Source: VRUE01 sp963699225 (GTDB taxonomy: Bacteria; Actinomycetota; Thermoleophilia; Solirubrobacterales; 70-9). From it: 64,000 bases of DNA. A program made the position numbers and the translations under genes. The stretch is taken from NCBI GenBank assembly GCA_963699225.1, contig OY969423.1:1736001-1800000 (forward strand), written 5' to 3'. This document shows, piece by piece, positions 25,043-35,429 of the stretch. The notes beneath the pieces were generated by a model. That model saw only the letters and a program-made list of their open reading frames with translations. It ran no database searches and had not been told where the DNA came from. Every line of letters begins with the position of its first letter. The first letter of the stretch is position 1.

Positions 25043-27034
25043 CTACCAGTGCACACCTTTCATCAAGTGGGCAAAGGCAACCGCCTCGGTGGAGGGCGCC
25101 TTGTCAGGAGCCTCCTCCGACTTGCCCTTGGCAGCCTGCGACTCCGGGAAGAGTTTGTAGGCCTGGTTGAGGATCCGATCGCTGAGCTGGGGTGCCACCG
25201 CGTAGAGCAGCTCGCCGAATGTGCCGAGGCGAGTCGCCACCTTCTTCGGCTGCCCCACCATCGCCTTAGCGATCATCTCCGCCGCCTCCTCGGGCGAGAT
25301 CGCCGGGAACATGTCGTACATCCGCGTCGGCGCGATCATCGGCGTGCGCACCAGCGGCATGTGGATAGTTGTCAGGTGGACGCCGTCGTCGACCACCTCT
25401 GAGGCGATCACGCGGCTGAAGGCATCGAGCGCCGCCTTCGAGCCGACGTAGGCCGAGAAGCGCGGCGGGTTGGTCTGGGTCCCGATCGAGCTGATGTTGA
25501 TGATGTGCCCCGACTTGTGGGCCCGCATCGAGGGCAGCAGGGCGAGGATCAGCCGCACCGCGCCTAGGTAGTTGAGCTGGATCGTGCGCTCGTAGTCGTG
25601 GAAGCGGTCGTAAGAGAGGCCGACCGAGCGACGAATCGAGCGGCCGGCGTTGTTGACCAGAACGTCAACGCGGCCGTGGTAAGTGAGCACCTCCTCGGCC
25701 ATCCGCTCGACGTCCTCGATGTCGGCGAGGTCGCAGCGGTGAATGTGAGCGACCCCACCGGCGGCCTCGATCTCGCGTTTGGTCTCCTCCAGCTTCTCGA
25801 CCGAACGCGCGACCAGCAGCACCGTCGCCCCGGCGTCGGCGACCTTGACCGCGGTCGCCTTGCCGATCCCCGACGAGGCACCGGTGATCAGCACGACCTT
25901 GCCGCGCACCGCGGCGCTCAGGGTGCGGTCCTTGAAGAGGTCGGGATCAAGGGTTCGCTCCCAGTAGTCCCAGACGCGCTCGGCGTAGGACTCCAGCGGC
26001 GGCACCGAGATGCCCGAGCCAGCCAGCGCAGCCTCGGCGTTGGAAGAGTCGAAGTGGGTCGGGTAGCTGAAGTAGCTGAGCACACCGGCGGGGATGCCGA
26101 GCTGGTCCAGCCCGATCTTCGCCGCCCGCTTCGCCGGCGGGAAGAAGCGCATACCAGTGCGGATCAGCGAGGTAGCCGGATCGGTGACCCCGGAGTCGAG
26201 CCGCAGCCTCGCCTGCGGCGCGTCGGCGGCGCGGGCGAAGAGGTTGATCATCTCGCCGGCGGTCTTCGGGTTGGGATCGGTGAGGCTGAAGGCCTGCCCG
26301 TCGAGGCCCGGCCTGTGGGCGATGTAGTCGATCGCGTCGGCGACGTAGTCGACCGGGACGATGTTGATCTCGCCGCCTTCGACGCCGAGGGTCGGCAGCC
26401 AGGCCGGCAGCACCCGCCGGGCCTGCTGCAACAGCTTGAACCCGTAGTAGGGCCCGTCGACCTTGTCGATTGCGCCGGTGCGCGAGTCGCCGACGACGAT
26501 GCCGGGCCGGTACACCCGCCAGGAGCGCGAGCACTCCTCGCGCACGACCCGCTCGGACTCGTGCTTGGTGCGGAAGTAAGGATGGGTGTCGAGGTGTTCG
26601 GCCTCGTCGAACATGTCCTCGCGCCACTCGCCTTTGTAGAGGCCGGCGACCGCGATTGAGCTGATCTGGTGAAAACAGCCGGCCTCGATCGACCCGGCGA
26701 GTTCGACCGCGTGACGGGTGCCCTCGACGTTGGCGATCTCCTGCGCCTCGGCGCCGGCGGTCATGTCGTAGATCGCCGCGAGGTGGAAGAAGTGGTCGAC
26801 CTCGCCGCGCAGGGTCAGCAGGTCCTCCTCAGAGACGCCGAGGCCAGGCGAGGCAAGGTCGCCGGCGATCGGCACCACCCGGGCTCCGTCGGGGCCGAAG
26901 GAGGTGCGCAGCTCCTCGAGGCGTCCGCGCGATCCCGCCCGCACCAGGGCGTAGACCGTGCCCTCGCGCTTGAGCAGCCGCTGCACGAGGTTGCGACCGA
27001 TGAATCCGGTGGCCCCAGTGACGAAGTAGTTCAT
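25043..27034 (-). CDS. Two-domain fatty acyl-CoA reductase (SDR-extended + SDR)
   Basis: 663 residues. The N-terminal extended SDR domain (about 1-360) has GATGFIG at 7-13 and YFRTKHES as the catalytic Tyr-x3-Lys. The C-terminal classical SDR domain (about 375-610) has VLITGASSGIGKA, NNAGRSIRRS and YVGSKAALD. This order and length match the mycobacterial AcrA1 type and the Marinobacter-type bifunctional reductases, which take acyl-CoA through the aldehyde to the fatty alcohol. Products would be wax esters or, given the neighbouring alkyl-DHAP synthase-like gene, ether lipids. ATG 27034 has TAGGCT 6 bases upstream. Confidence 0.85.
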   Translation of the reverse strand: MNYFVTGATGFIGRNLVQRLLKREGTVYALVRAGSRGRLEELRTSFGPDGARVVPIAGDLASPGLGVSEEDLLTLRGEVDHFFHLAAIYDMTAGAEAQEIANVEGTRHAVELAGSIEAGCFHQISSIAVAGLYKGEWREDMFDEAEHLDTHPYFRTKHESERVVREECSRSWRVYRPGIVVGDSRTGAIDKVDGPYYGFKLLQQARRVLPAWLPTLGVEGGEINIVPVDYVADAIDYIAHRPGLDGQAFSLTDPNPKTAGEMINLFARAADAPQARLRLDSGVTDPATSLIRTGMRFFPPAKRAAKIGLDQLGIPAGVLSYFSYPTHFDSSNAEAALAGSGISVPPLESYAERVWDYWERTLDPDLFKDRTLSAAVRGKVVLITGASSGIGKATAVKVADAGATVLLVARSVEKLEETKREIEAAGGVAHIHRCDLADIEDVERMAEEVLTYHGRVDVLVNNAGRSIRRSVGLSYDRFHDYERTIQLNYLGAVRLILALLPSMRAHKSGHIINISSIGTQTNPPRFSAYVGSKAALDAFSRVIASEVVDDGVHLTTIHMPLVRTPMIAPTRMYDMFPAISPEEAAEMIAKAMVGQPKKVATRLGTFGELLYAVAPQLSDRILNQAYKLFPESQAAKGKSEEAPDKAPSTEAVAFAHLMKGVHW

Positions 27035-27040
27035 CGCCTC

Positions 27041-27046
27041 AGCCTA
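27041..27046 (-). promoter_or_regulatory. -10 hexamer TAGGCT of the reductase operon
   Basis: On the minus strand TAGGCT ends 6 bases before ATG 27034. It probably drives the reductase, DUF2834-like and alkyl-DHAP synthase-like genes as a leaderless transcript. Confidence 0.45.
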
Positions 27047-27127
27047 CCGCCCCTTTTTGGCTCGACTGTTTCTTGGCGCGCAGATTTCGCGTCGGGGAAG
27101 CGGGGGAAGCGGACGGCCCGGGTTTCA

Positions 27128-27133
27128 TAGACT
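27128..27133 (+). promoter_or_regulatory. -10 hexamer TAGACT of the 2-oxoglutarate dehydrogenase gene
   Basis: TAGACT ends 10 bases before ATG 27144. The intervening GAGAGAG could act as a weak ribosome binding site or the transcript may be leaderless. Confidence 0.4.
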
Positions 27134-27143
27134 GACGAGAGAG

Positions 27144-30100
27144 ATGGCGGAGACGGCGACCGTGCAGATTGCGATGCCCGAAATGGGCGAGTCGGTCACC
27201 GAGGGGATCGTGCTGGAGTGGCACGTCGCCGAGGGAGATTTTGTTGCCGAGGGCGACACGGTTGTCGAGGTGTCTACGGACAAGGTGGACGCCGAGGTTC
27301 CGGCGCCTATGGATGGCGTCATTACGAAACTGCTCGTGCAGGTTGACGATGAGGTTCCGGTCGGAGCGCCACTCGCTGAGATGGAGCCGGGCGGCGAGGG
27401 ACCGAGCGCATCGGCCGCGGGTCCTGTCGGGGCAGGGGACCCACCGCCCCCTCCGGTCGCTAAAGCGTCCTCAGGGGCGGTACCCCCTACCCCGCCACCC
27501 GCGGGCGAGGCGTCGGGGGCCGTCGCCGGGACCAACGGGAGCGATGGAGTCCGGGCGACCCCAGTGGCCCGACGAGTAGCGGCGGCCAATGGCGTCGACC
27601 TTGGCTCGGTAAGCGGCTCGGGACCAGGCGCCAAGGTCACCAAGGACGATGTGCTGGCCGCTGGGAACGGAGCGGGACCGGCGGCTGCTGGGGACGAGAA
27701 GGTGCTGCGGGGGCCTGCCGCGATGTTGGCTCAGGCCATGGATGAGAGCCGAGAGGTGCCTACGGCCACGTCTTTCCGCACCATCGCGGTGGACACGCTT
27801 GACGCTAAGCGGAAGGCGATCAATGGGTTGTTGAAGGAGCGGGGGATGAAGGTGTCCTTCACTCATTTGGTGGCTTGGGCGATCGTGCAGGCGGCTAAGG
27901 AGCATCCGGTGATGACTCGGGTGTTCACGCGGAAAGACGGGAAACCGGTGGCGATCGAGAACGGGCCGGTAAACCTGGGGATCGCGGTTGACGTCGAGCG
28001 CAAGGACGGGTCGCACAGCCTGATGGTGCCGGCGATCAAGGGCTCTCAGGACCTCGAATTCGCTGGCTTCCACAGCTACTACGAGGAGCTGATCACCAAG
28101 ACGCGGGAGAACAAGCTCACCGCCGATGACTTCCAGGGCACCAACATCTCGCTGACCAACCCGGGCGGGATCGGCACCGTCGCCTCGGTGCCGCGGCTGC
28201 TCAACGGGCAGAGCGCGATCATCGCCACCGGCGCTATCGCCTACCCGCCCGAGTGGACCCACGCCACCCCAGAGCGGCTGCGCCAGATCGGCGTCTCGAA
28301 GACGATGACGCTGACCTCGACCTACGACCACCGGGTGATCCAGGGCGCCGAGTCCGGCGCCTTCCTGCGCAGCATCGAGCTGCTGCTGCAGGGCGAGGAA
28401 GGCTTCTACGAGAGCGTCGCCAACGACCTCGGCATCGACTCGGCGCCGATCTCCTCAGCCCATCCTGCCTCCGCCTCCGCGCCGCCGCTAGGCGCTCCCG
28501 CCGCGAGTAGCGCCGAGGCCGGCGTCACCGCCACCCAGCCCGACGAGGAGCTGCTGCAGGCGGTGCAGGCGGCGACCTCGTTGCTCAAGGGCTACCGCAC
28601 CCACGGCCACCTCGCCGCCCGCCTCGACCCGCTCGGGCGCGAGCCCAAGGGCGACCCGGCGATCCAGCCGGAGACGCTCAACCTGACCCCGGAGCTGATG
28701 TCCCGCGTGCCCGCCTCGATCCTGCGCATCGGCGTTCCCGGCGAGACCCTGCTCGAGGCGCTCCCCCGCATGCGCGAGGCCTACTGCGGCACGATCGCCT
28801 ACCAGTTCGAGCACCTCTCCTCGCACCAGCAGCGCACCTGGCTGCGCGAGATGGTCGAGACCGGCGCCCACCGCGCGCCGCTCGCCATCGAGGAGAAACA
28901 GCGGCTGCTGATGCGGCTGATCGACGTCTTCCAGTTCGAGCGCTTCATCGAGAAGGCCTATCTGGGGCAGAAGATCTTCACGATCGAGGGGCTCGATGTG
29001 GTCGTGCCGATGCTCGACGAGCTGGTCACCCTCGCCCACCGCAGCGACGCCGAGGAGGTCGTCTTCGGCATGGCCCACCGCGGCCGCCTCGCCGTCCTCG
29101 CTCACAACCTGGGCCGCTCGGTCGAGTCGATCCTGGCCGAGTTCGAGGGCTCCAAGCGAATCGACCAGGTCAAGGCCGTGGCCGGCATCCCCCACGGCGG
29201 CACCGGCGACGTCAAGTATCACTACGGCCACCAGGGGGTCTACGAGACGCACGAGGGCGAGCAGATCGCCGTCCGCCTCTACCCCAACCCGAGCCACCTC
29301 GAGTTCGTCAACCCGGTGGTCGAGGGCGCGACCCGCCTGATCCAGTCCGACTTCGAGGGCTCGACGATCGAGCACAAGCCGAAGTGCGCGGTGCCGGTGC
29401 TGCTGCACGGCGACGCCGCCTTCCCCGGCCAGGGCGTGGTCGCCGAGACGCTCAACCTGCAGGCGCTCAAGGGCTACACCACCGGCGGCACGATCCACAT
29501 CATCCAGAACAACCAGGTGGGCTTCACCACCGATCCCGAGGACGCCCGCTCAACGCCTTACGCGGCCGACATGGCGAAGGGCTTCAACGTGCCGATCGTC
29601 CACGTCAACGCCGACGACGTCGAAGCCTGCTCCGCCGCGGTGCGGCTGGCGATGGCCTACCGCGAGCGCTGGGGCCGCGACATCGTCATCGACGTGATCG
29701 GCTACCGCCGCTACGGCCACAATGAGACCGACGAGCCCGCCTACACGCAGCCGCAGATCGCCGCCAAGATCAAGGCCCACCCGCCGGTCTCCGAGGTTTA
29801 CGCCAAGCAGCTGGTCGAGGAGGGCGTGTTGACCGAGGGCGAGGTCGAGGCCGCCTCCAAGACCCGCCACGACGAGATGTCGGCCTCGCTCAAGGACCTG
29901 CGCCACAAGATGGAGCTGGGCGACTACGAGGACCCGACGGTGACCACGACCAGCACCGGCGAGCTCGACCGCAGCGCCAGCCCGCCGGTCGAGACCGCGG
30001 TGCCGGCCGAGAAGCTCAATGAGCTGAACGAGGCTCTGATCGAGGTTCCGGAGAGCTTCACGATCCACCGCAAGCTGCGCAAGCCACTTGCCAAGCGGCT

Positions 30101-31160
30101 CGACACGCTGGCCAACGGGGGCATCGAATTCGGCCACGCCGAGGCGCTGGCCTTCGCCTCGCTGCTGACCGAGGGCGTCCACATCCGCCTCACCGGCCAG
30201 GACACCGAGCGCGGCACCTTCTCGCACCGCCACCTCGTCCTGCATGACGAGAACACCGGCCTCGAGTACTGCCCGATGCAGAACCTGGGCGACGCCACGG
30301 CGCCGTTCGAGCTCTACAACAGCCCGCTCTCGGAGACCGCCTGCCTCGGCTTCGAGTACGGCTACTCGGCGGCGATGCCCAACGCGCTGGTGCTCTGGGA
30401 GGCCCAGTACGGCGACTTTGCCAACGCCGGCCAGGTGATCATCGACAGCTTCATCGTCTCCGGCGAGGCCAAGTGGGGTCAGACCAGTCGCCTCACCCTG
30501 CTGCTGCCGCACGGCTACGAGGGCTCCGGCCCCGAGCACTCCAGCGCCCGGATCGAGCGCTTCCTCGCCCTCGGTGCCGAGGGCAACATCCGCATCGCCA
30601 ACCCGACCACGGCGGCCCAATACTTCCACCTGCTGCGACGGCAGGCGCTGATCCGCAAGCCGCGCCCGCTGGTCGTCTTCACCCCCAAGGGCCTGCTGCG
30701 CCTCGACCGCGCCACCGCCACGCCCGAGGAGCTGACCGACGGCCACTTCCACTTCATCCTCGACGACCCGAAGGCGACGGAGCGGCGCGAGAAGGTCGAG
30801 CGCCTGGTCCTCTGCACCGGCAAGGTCTACTTCGATCTCGACGGCTCAGAGCGGCGCGAGCAGGCGGAGAACGTCGCGATCGCCCGCGTCGAGCTCCTCT
30901 ACCCCTTCGCCGACGAGCAGCTGAAGAGCGTGATCGCTTCCTACCCGAACCTGAAGGAGATCGTCTGGGTCCAGGAGGAGCCGCGCAACATGGGCTGCTG
31001 GAAGGTGATGTCCCGCCGCTTCCCCAGCATCGTCCCCGAGGGCGTCGCGCTCGACTACATCGGCCGCCCGACCCGGGCCAGCACCGGCGAGGGTTACTCC
31101 GGCGCCCACGCGCGCGAGCAGGAACGCATCGTGCTCACCGCGCTTACTCCCGGCGCTTAG
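27144..31160 (+). CDS. kgd: 2-oxoglutarate dehydrogenase E2-E1 fusion with its own lipoyl domain
   Basis: 1338 residues. Order: lipoyl domain (1-80, lipoyl-lysine K47 in STDKVDAEVPAP); Ala/Pro linker (80-135); E3-binding domain (about 136-172, VRATPVARRVAAANGVDL); E2 catalytic domain (about 190-435, DHRVIQG at 395); thiamine-diphosphate E1 (about 475-1338; MAHRGRLAVL, HGDAAFPGQG, NNQVGFTT). It converts 2-oxoglutarate to succinyl-CoA with a separate E3. Mycobacterial Kgd and corynebacterial OdhA are E2-E1 fusions lacking the lipoyl and E3-binding domains. ATG 27144 is chosen because the lipoyl fold begins there. Residues about 93-119 of the linker are encoded by a DNA repeat also found at 44161. 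Confidence 0.93.
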   Translation: MAETATVQIAMPEMGESVTEGIVLEWHVAEGDFVAEGDTVVEVSTDKVDAEVPAPMDGVITKLLVQVDDEVPVGAPLAEMEPGGEGPSASAAGPVGAGDPPPPPVAKASSGAVPPTPPPAGEASGAVAGTNGSDGVRATPVARRVAAANGVDLGSVSGSGPGAKVTKDDVLAAGNGAGPAAAGDEKVLRGPAAMLAQAMDESREVPTATSFRTIAVDTLDAKRKAINGLLKERGMKVSFTHLVAWAIVQAAKEHPVMTRVFTRKDGKPVAIENGPVNLGIAVDVERKDGSHSLMVPAIKGSQDLEFAGFHSYYEELITKTRENKLTADDFQGTNISLTNPGGIGTVASVPRLLNGQSAIIATGAIAYPPEWTHATPERLRQIGVSKTMTLTSTYDHRVIQGAESGAFLRSIELLLQGEEGFYESVANDLGIDSAPISSAHPASASAPPLGAPAASSAEAGVTATQPDEELLQAVQAATSLLKGYRTHGHLAARLDPLGREPKGDPAIQPETLNLTPELMSRVPASILRIGVPGETLLEALPRMREAYCGTIAYQFEHLSSHQQRTWLREMVETGAHRAPLAIEEKQRLLMRLIDVFQFERFIEKAYLGQKIFTIEGLDVVVPMLDELVTLAHRSDAEEVVFGMAHRGRLAVLAHNLGRSVESILAEFEGSKRIDQVKAVAGIPHGGTGDVKYHYGHQGVYETHEGEQIAVRLYPNPSHLEFVNPVVEGATRLIQSDFEGSTIEHKPKCAVPVLLHGDAAFPGQGVVAETLNLQALKGYTTGGTIHIIQNNQVGFTTDPEDARSTPYAADMAKGFNVPIVHVNADDVEACSAAVRLAMAYRERWGRDIVIDVIGYRRYGHNETDEPAYTQPQIAAKIKAHPPVSEVYAKQLVEEGVLTEGEVEAASKTRHDEMSASLKDLRHKMELGDYEDPTVTTTSTGELDRSASPPVETAVPAEKLNELNEALIEVPESFTIHRKLRKPLAKRLDTLANGGIEFGHAEALAFASLLTEGVHIRLTGQDTERGTFSHRHLVLHDENTGLEYCPMQNLGDATAPFELYNSPLSETACLGFEYGYSAAMPNALVLWEAQYGDFANAGQVIIDSFIVSGEAKWGQTSRLTLLLPHGYEGSGPEHSSARIERFLALGAEGNIRIANPTTAAQYFHLLRRQALIRKPRPLVVFTPKGLLRLDRATATPEELTDGHFHFILDDPKATERREKVERLVLCTGKVYFDLDGSERREQAENVAIARVELLYPFADEQLKSVIASYPNLKEIVWVQEEPRNMGCWKVMSRRFPSIVPEGVALDYIGRPTRASTGEGYSGAHAREQERIVLTALTPGA
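27421..27500. repeat. 80-bp repeat element, copy inside the kgd linker
   Basis: 70 of 80 bases match 44161-44240 without gaps, including 29 identical bases at 27452-27480 with a small hairpin CGCTAAAGCG. Here the element is in frame and encodes the linker segment GPVGAGDPPPPPVAKASSGA and onward between the lipoyl and E3-binding domains. Confidence 0.8.
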
Positions 31161-31164
31161 CGCC

Positions 31165-31506
31165 GTGAAATCGCCGCTGCGCAAGCCGGTGCCGGGGCCG
31201 CTCTTTCAGAAGGTCAAGGTCCTTTCCTGGATCGAGCTCGGCATCTTCAGCCTCTTGATCGTCTTCTGGCTGCTGCCTGGTTTCGAAACCGAGACGATGC
31301 TCTTCGGCTGGGCGCACGGGCTGGGGTTCGTCGGGCTGTGCATCGTGATCTGGGTCGCCTGCGGCAAGCGCGAGGCGCCCTACACCTTGCTTGCCGCAAC
31401 ACTCACGCCGGTTGGCCCGGTCGGCAGTGTTATCGGGATCGAGCTGATCGAACGGCGCGGCTGGGGAATTGCGGAAACCCCGCAAGGGGCTGCGGAATCG
31501 CCGTAG
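31165..31506 (+). CDS. DUF3817-like membrane protein
   Basis: 113 residues with three hydrophobic segments (about 20-40, 50-68 and 75-95). LSWIELGIFSLLIVFWLLPG, GWAHGLGFVGLCIVIW and TLTPVGPVGSVIGIEL follow the pattern of the DUF3817 integral membrane family of unknown function. GTG 31165 is 4 bases after the kgd stop, so the two are probably cotranscribed; any role in 2-oxoglutarate metabolism is unproven. The C-terminus is short and polar. Confidence 0.7.
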   Translation: MKSPLRKPVPGPLFQKVKVLSWIELGIFSLLIVFWLLPGFETETMLFGWAHGLGFVGLCIVIWVACGKREAPYTLLAATLTPVGPVGSVIGIELIERRGWGIAETPQGAAESP

Positions 31507-31694
31507 ATCCGCTCAGGAAGCCTTGACCTGAGGGCGTGGGCAAGGTATAGGTAGAACCTGACTGTTCCTCTGAGCAGTCCCGTTTAGGGGAACGGCCGCG
31601 TCGGCATCCCTCCCTGGCTACCGACGCGCAGGTGCAGTGAGGGTCGCGCGGACCCCCCTGCCTCCCGCGGCCCTCCTGCGCCGCCTGCCTGTGA
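31507..31694. other. Convergent intergenic region with several small stems
   Basis: The region lies between the convergent DUF3817-like and aconitase genes. CGCGTCGG (31597-31604) pairs with CCGACGCG (31621-31628) around 16 bases, and GTTCC (31564-31568) can pair with GGAAC (31588-31592). A run of six C follows at 31653-31658. It may hold bidirectional terminators. I cannot assign it to a known RNA family. Confidence 0.35.
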
Positions 31695-34505
<2,811 letters not shown>

Positions 34506-34511
34506 TCTTCC

Positions 34512-34517
34512 ATCCTA
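34512..34517 (-). promoter_or_regulatory. -10 hexamer TAGGAT of acnA
   Basis: TAGGAT on the minus strand ends 6 bases before GTG 34505. GGAAGA lies between but is too close to be a normal ribosome binding site. The nested palindrome starts 16 bases upstream. Confidence 0.45.
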
Positions 34518-34532
34518 GGCAACCGGCGAAGG

Positions 34533-34623
34533 GGCCGGTGGGGTGCCTCTCGCCCGTCCAATCGACGGCCTAATTAGGCCGTCGATTTGAGTATCCGCCC
34601 GGTCGAGAGGCACCCCACCGGCC
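34533..34623. repeat. Nested palindrome: 20-bp outer arms, 28-bp inner perfect palindrome
   Basis: GGCCGGTGGGGTGCCTCTCG (34533-34552) is perfectly complementary to 34604-34623. Inside, 34560-34587 is a perfect palindrome made of AATCGACGGCCTAA and its complement, with no loop. It lies just after the stop of the 107-residue gene and before the acnA promoter, on a shared strand. It may end the upstream transcript. Confidence 0.75.
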
Positions 34624-34947
34624 TCATTCCCGCTTCCGCTGCATGAAAGCCAAAGCCAGCGCCTGGGCTACCGGCTCGCCGCCCCCAGCGGCGGCGATGG
34701 TCAGCATCAGGTCGCTGTCGCGCTCGCTGACACTGAAATCGAGGAACGAGCAACAGCGGGCCTCGGCGGCGGCGATGTTCTCAAGCTGACGGCGGGTCCC
34801 AGCGTCTCGGAGAAAGCGCAGGGTGTGCACTCCGTCCTTTGCCTCGTGACCGAGCAGGCTTTTGGCGCCGAGTGCTGCGATTTCGTCGAGTCGTTGGCTT
34901 AGGTCGTTCTCGCCGAGCGTGCAGGCGATCGGGTCGGTGTCGTTCAC
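34624..34947 (-). CDS. Small Cys-containing protein under MerR control
   Basis: 107 residues. The core LGAKSLLGHEAKDGVHTLRF and AAAEARCCSFLDFSVSERDS carries a vicinal Cys pair that could bind a metal or sense redox state. A similar small protein is often found beside MerR regulators (recollection). GTG 34947 has GAGGAG upstream. The promoter faces this gene and has the 19-bp spacer typical of MerR-activated promoters, so it is the likely target of the divergent regulator. Function unknown. Confidence 0.7.
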   Translation of the reverse strand: MNDTDPIACTLGENDLSQRLDEIAALGAKSLLGHEAKDGVHTLRFLRDAGTRRQLENIAAAEARCCSFLDFSVSERDSDLMLTIAAAGGGEPVAQALALAFMQRKRE

Positions 34948-34979
34948 TTGGCTCCTCAGGTCGGCACGTAGCTCGCGCT

Positions 34980-35010
34980 AGTGTCGGACCTGAACCTGGG
35001 TTGAGGTCAA
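34980..35010 (-). promoter_or_regulatory. MerR-type promoter with 19-bp spacer and SoxR-like dyad
   Basis: Toward the 107-residue gene: -35 TTGACC (35010-35005), a 19-base spacer, then GACACT (34985-34980). The spacer holds the dyad CCTGAACCTGGGTTGAGG (34989-35006), close to the SoxR/MerR-family pattern CCTCAA N6 TTGAGG. The over-long spacer with a central dyad is the mark of MerR-family activation by DNA twisting. Confidence 0.65.
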
Positions 35011-35021
35011 GGAGGAATTGG

Positions 35022-35420
35022 GTGACGGATACGACGCTCAGCATTGGCGAGGTCGCGAAGAAGGCTGGTATCAGCGTCTCGGCGATTCGCTTCTATGAGC
35101 GCAACGGCCTCTTGCCGAAGGCTGAGCGGGCGAGCGGCAAGCGCCGCTTTGGGCCCGACACGGTGAGGCGTCTCGGGGTGATTGACATTGCCAAGCAGGC
35201 CGGTTTCTCGCTCGATGAGGTGCGCGCGCTACTTGAGTCGATCGACGGGGGAGCACCGGCTCATGAGGAACTACAAGCACTTGCCGATCGCAAGTTGCCC
35301 GAGATGGACGCGCTGATCGAGCGGGCGCGGGCAATGCGGGACTGGCTCGCTGTCGCCAGCGAATGTGGCTGCGAGTCGCTGGATGACTGCGCGCTCTTCG
35401 CGGATGGCGCGAAGGCCTGA
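35022..35420 (+). CDS. MerR-family transcriptional regulator
   Basis: 132 residues. The winged helix is LSIGEVAKKAGISVSAIRFY (about 6-25), followed by GLLPKAERASGKRRF and the dimerisation helix. The C-terminal effector site is SECGCESLDDCALF with Cys-x-Cys-x5-Cys, as in metal- or redox-sensing members (SoxR has a four-Cys [2Fe-2S] version). With three Cys it may bind a soft metal rather than a cluster. GTG 35022 has AAGGAGGAA at 35009-35017. It is divergent from its likely target and shares the dyad. Confidence 0.88.
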   Translation: MTDTTLSIGEVAKKAGISVSAIRFYERNGLLPKAERASGKRRFGPDTVRRLGVIDIAKQAGFSLDEVRALLESIDGGAPAHEELQALADRKLPEMDALIERARAMRDWLAVASECGCESLDDCALFADGAKA

Positions 35421-35429
35421 CCGACGGCG

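Noticed and set aside
27144..28440. Separate lipoyl/E2 gene followed by E1, i.e. a fusion caused by error
   Set aside because: The frame is uninterrupted, codon use is uniform, and the E2-E1 order with DHRVIQG is the normal actinobacterial fusion.
31640..31694. Possible 6C-type RNA because of a run of six C
   Set aside because: The class needs two C-rich hairpin loops with a defined layout. Only one C-run is present and it is not in a clear loop.
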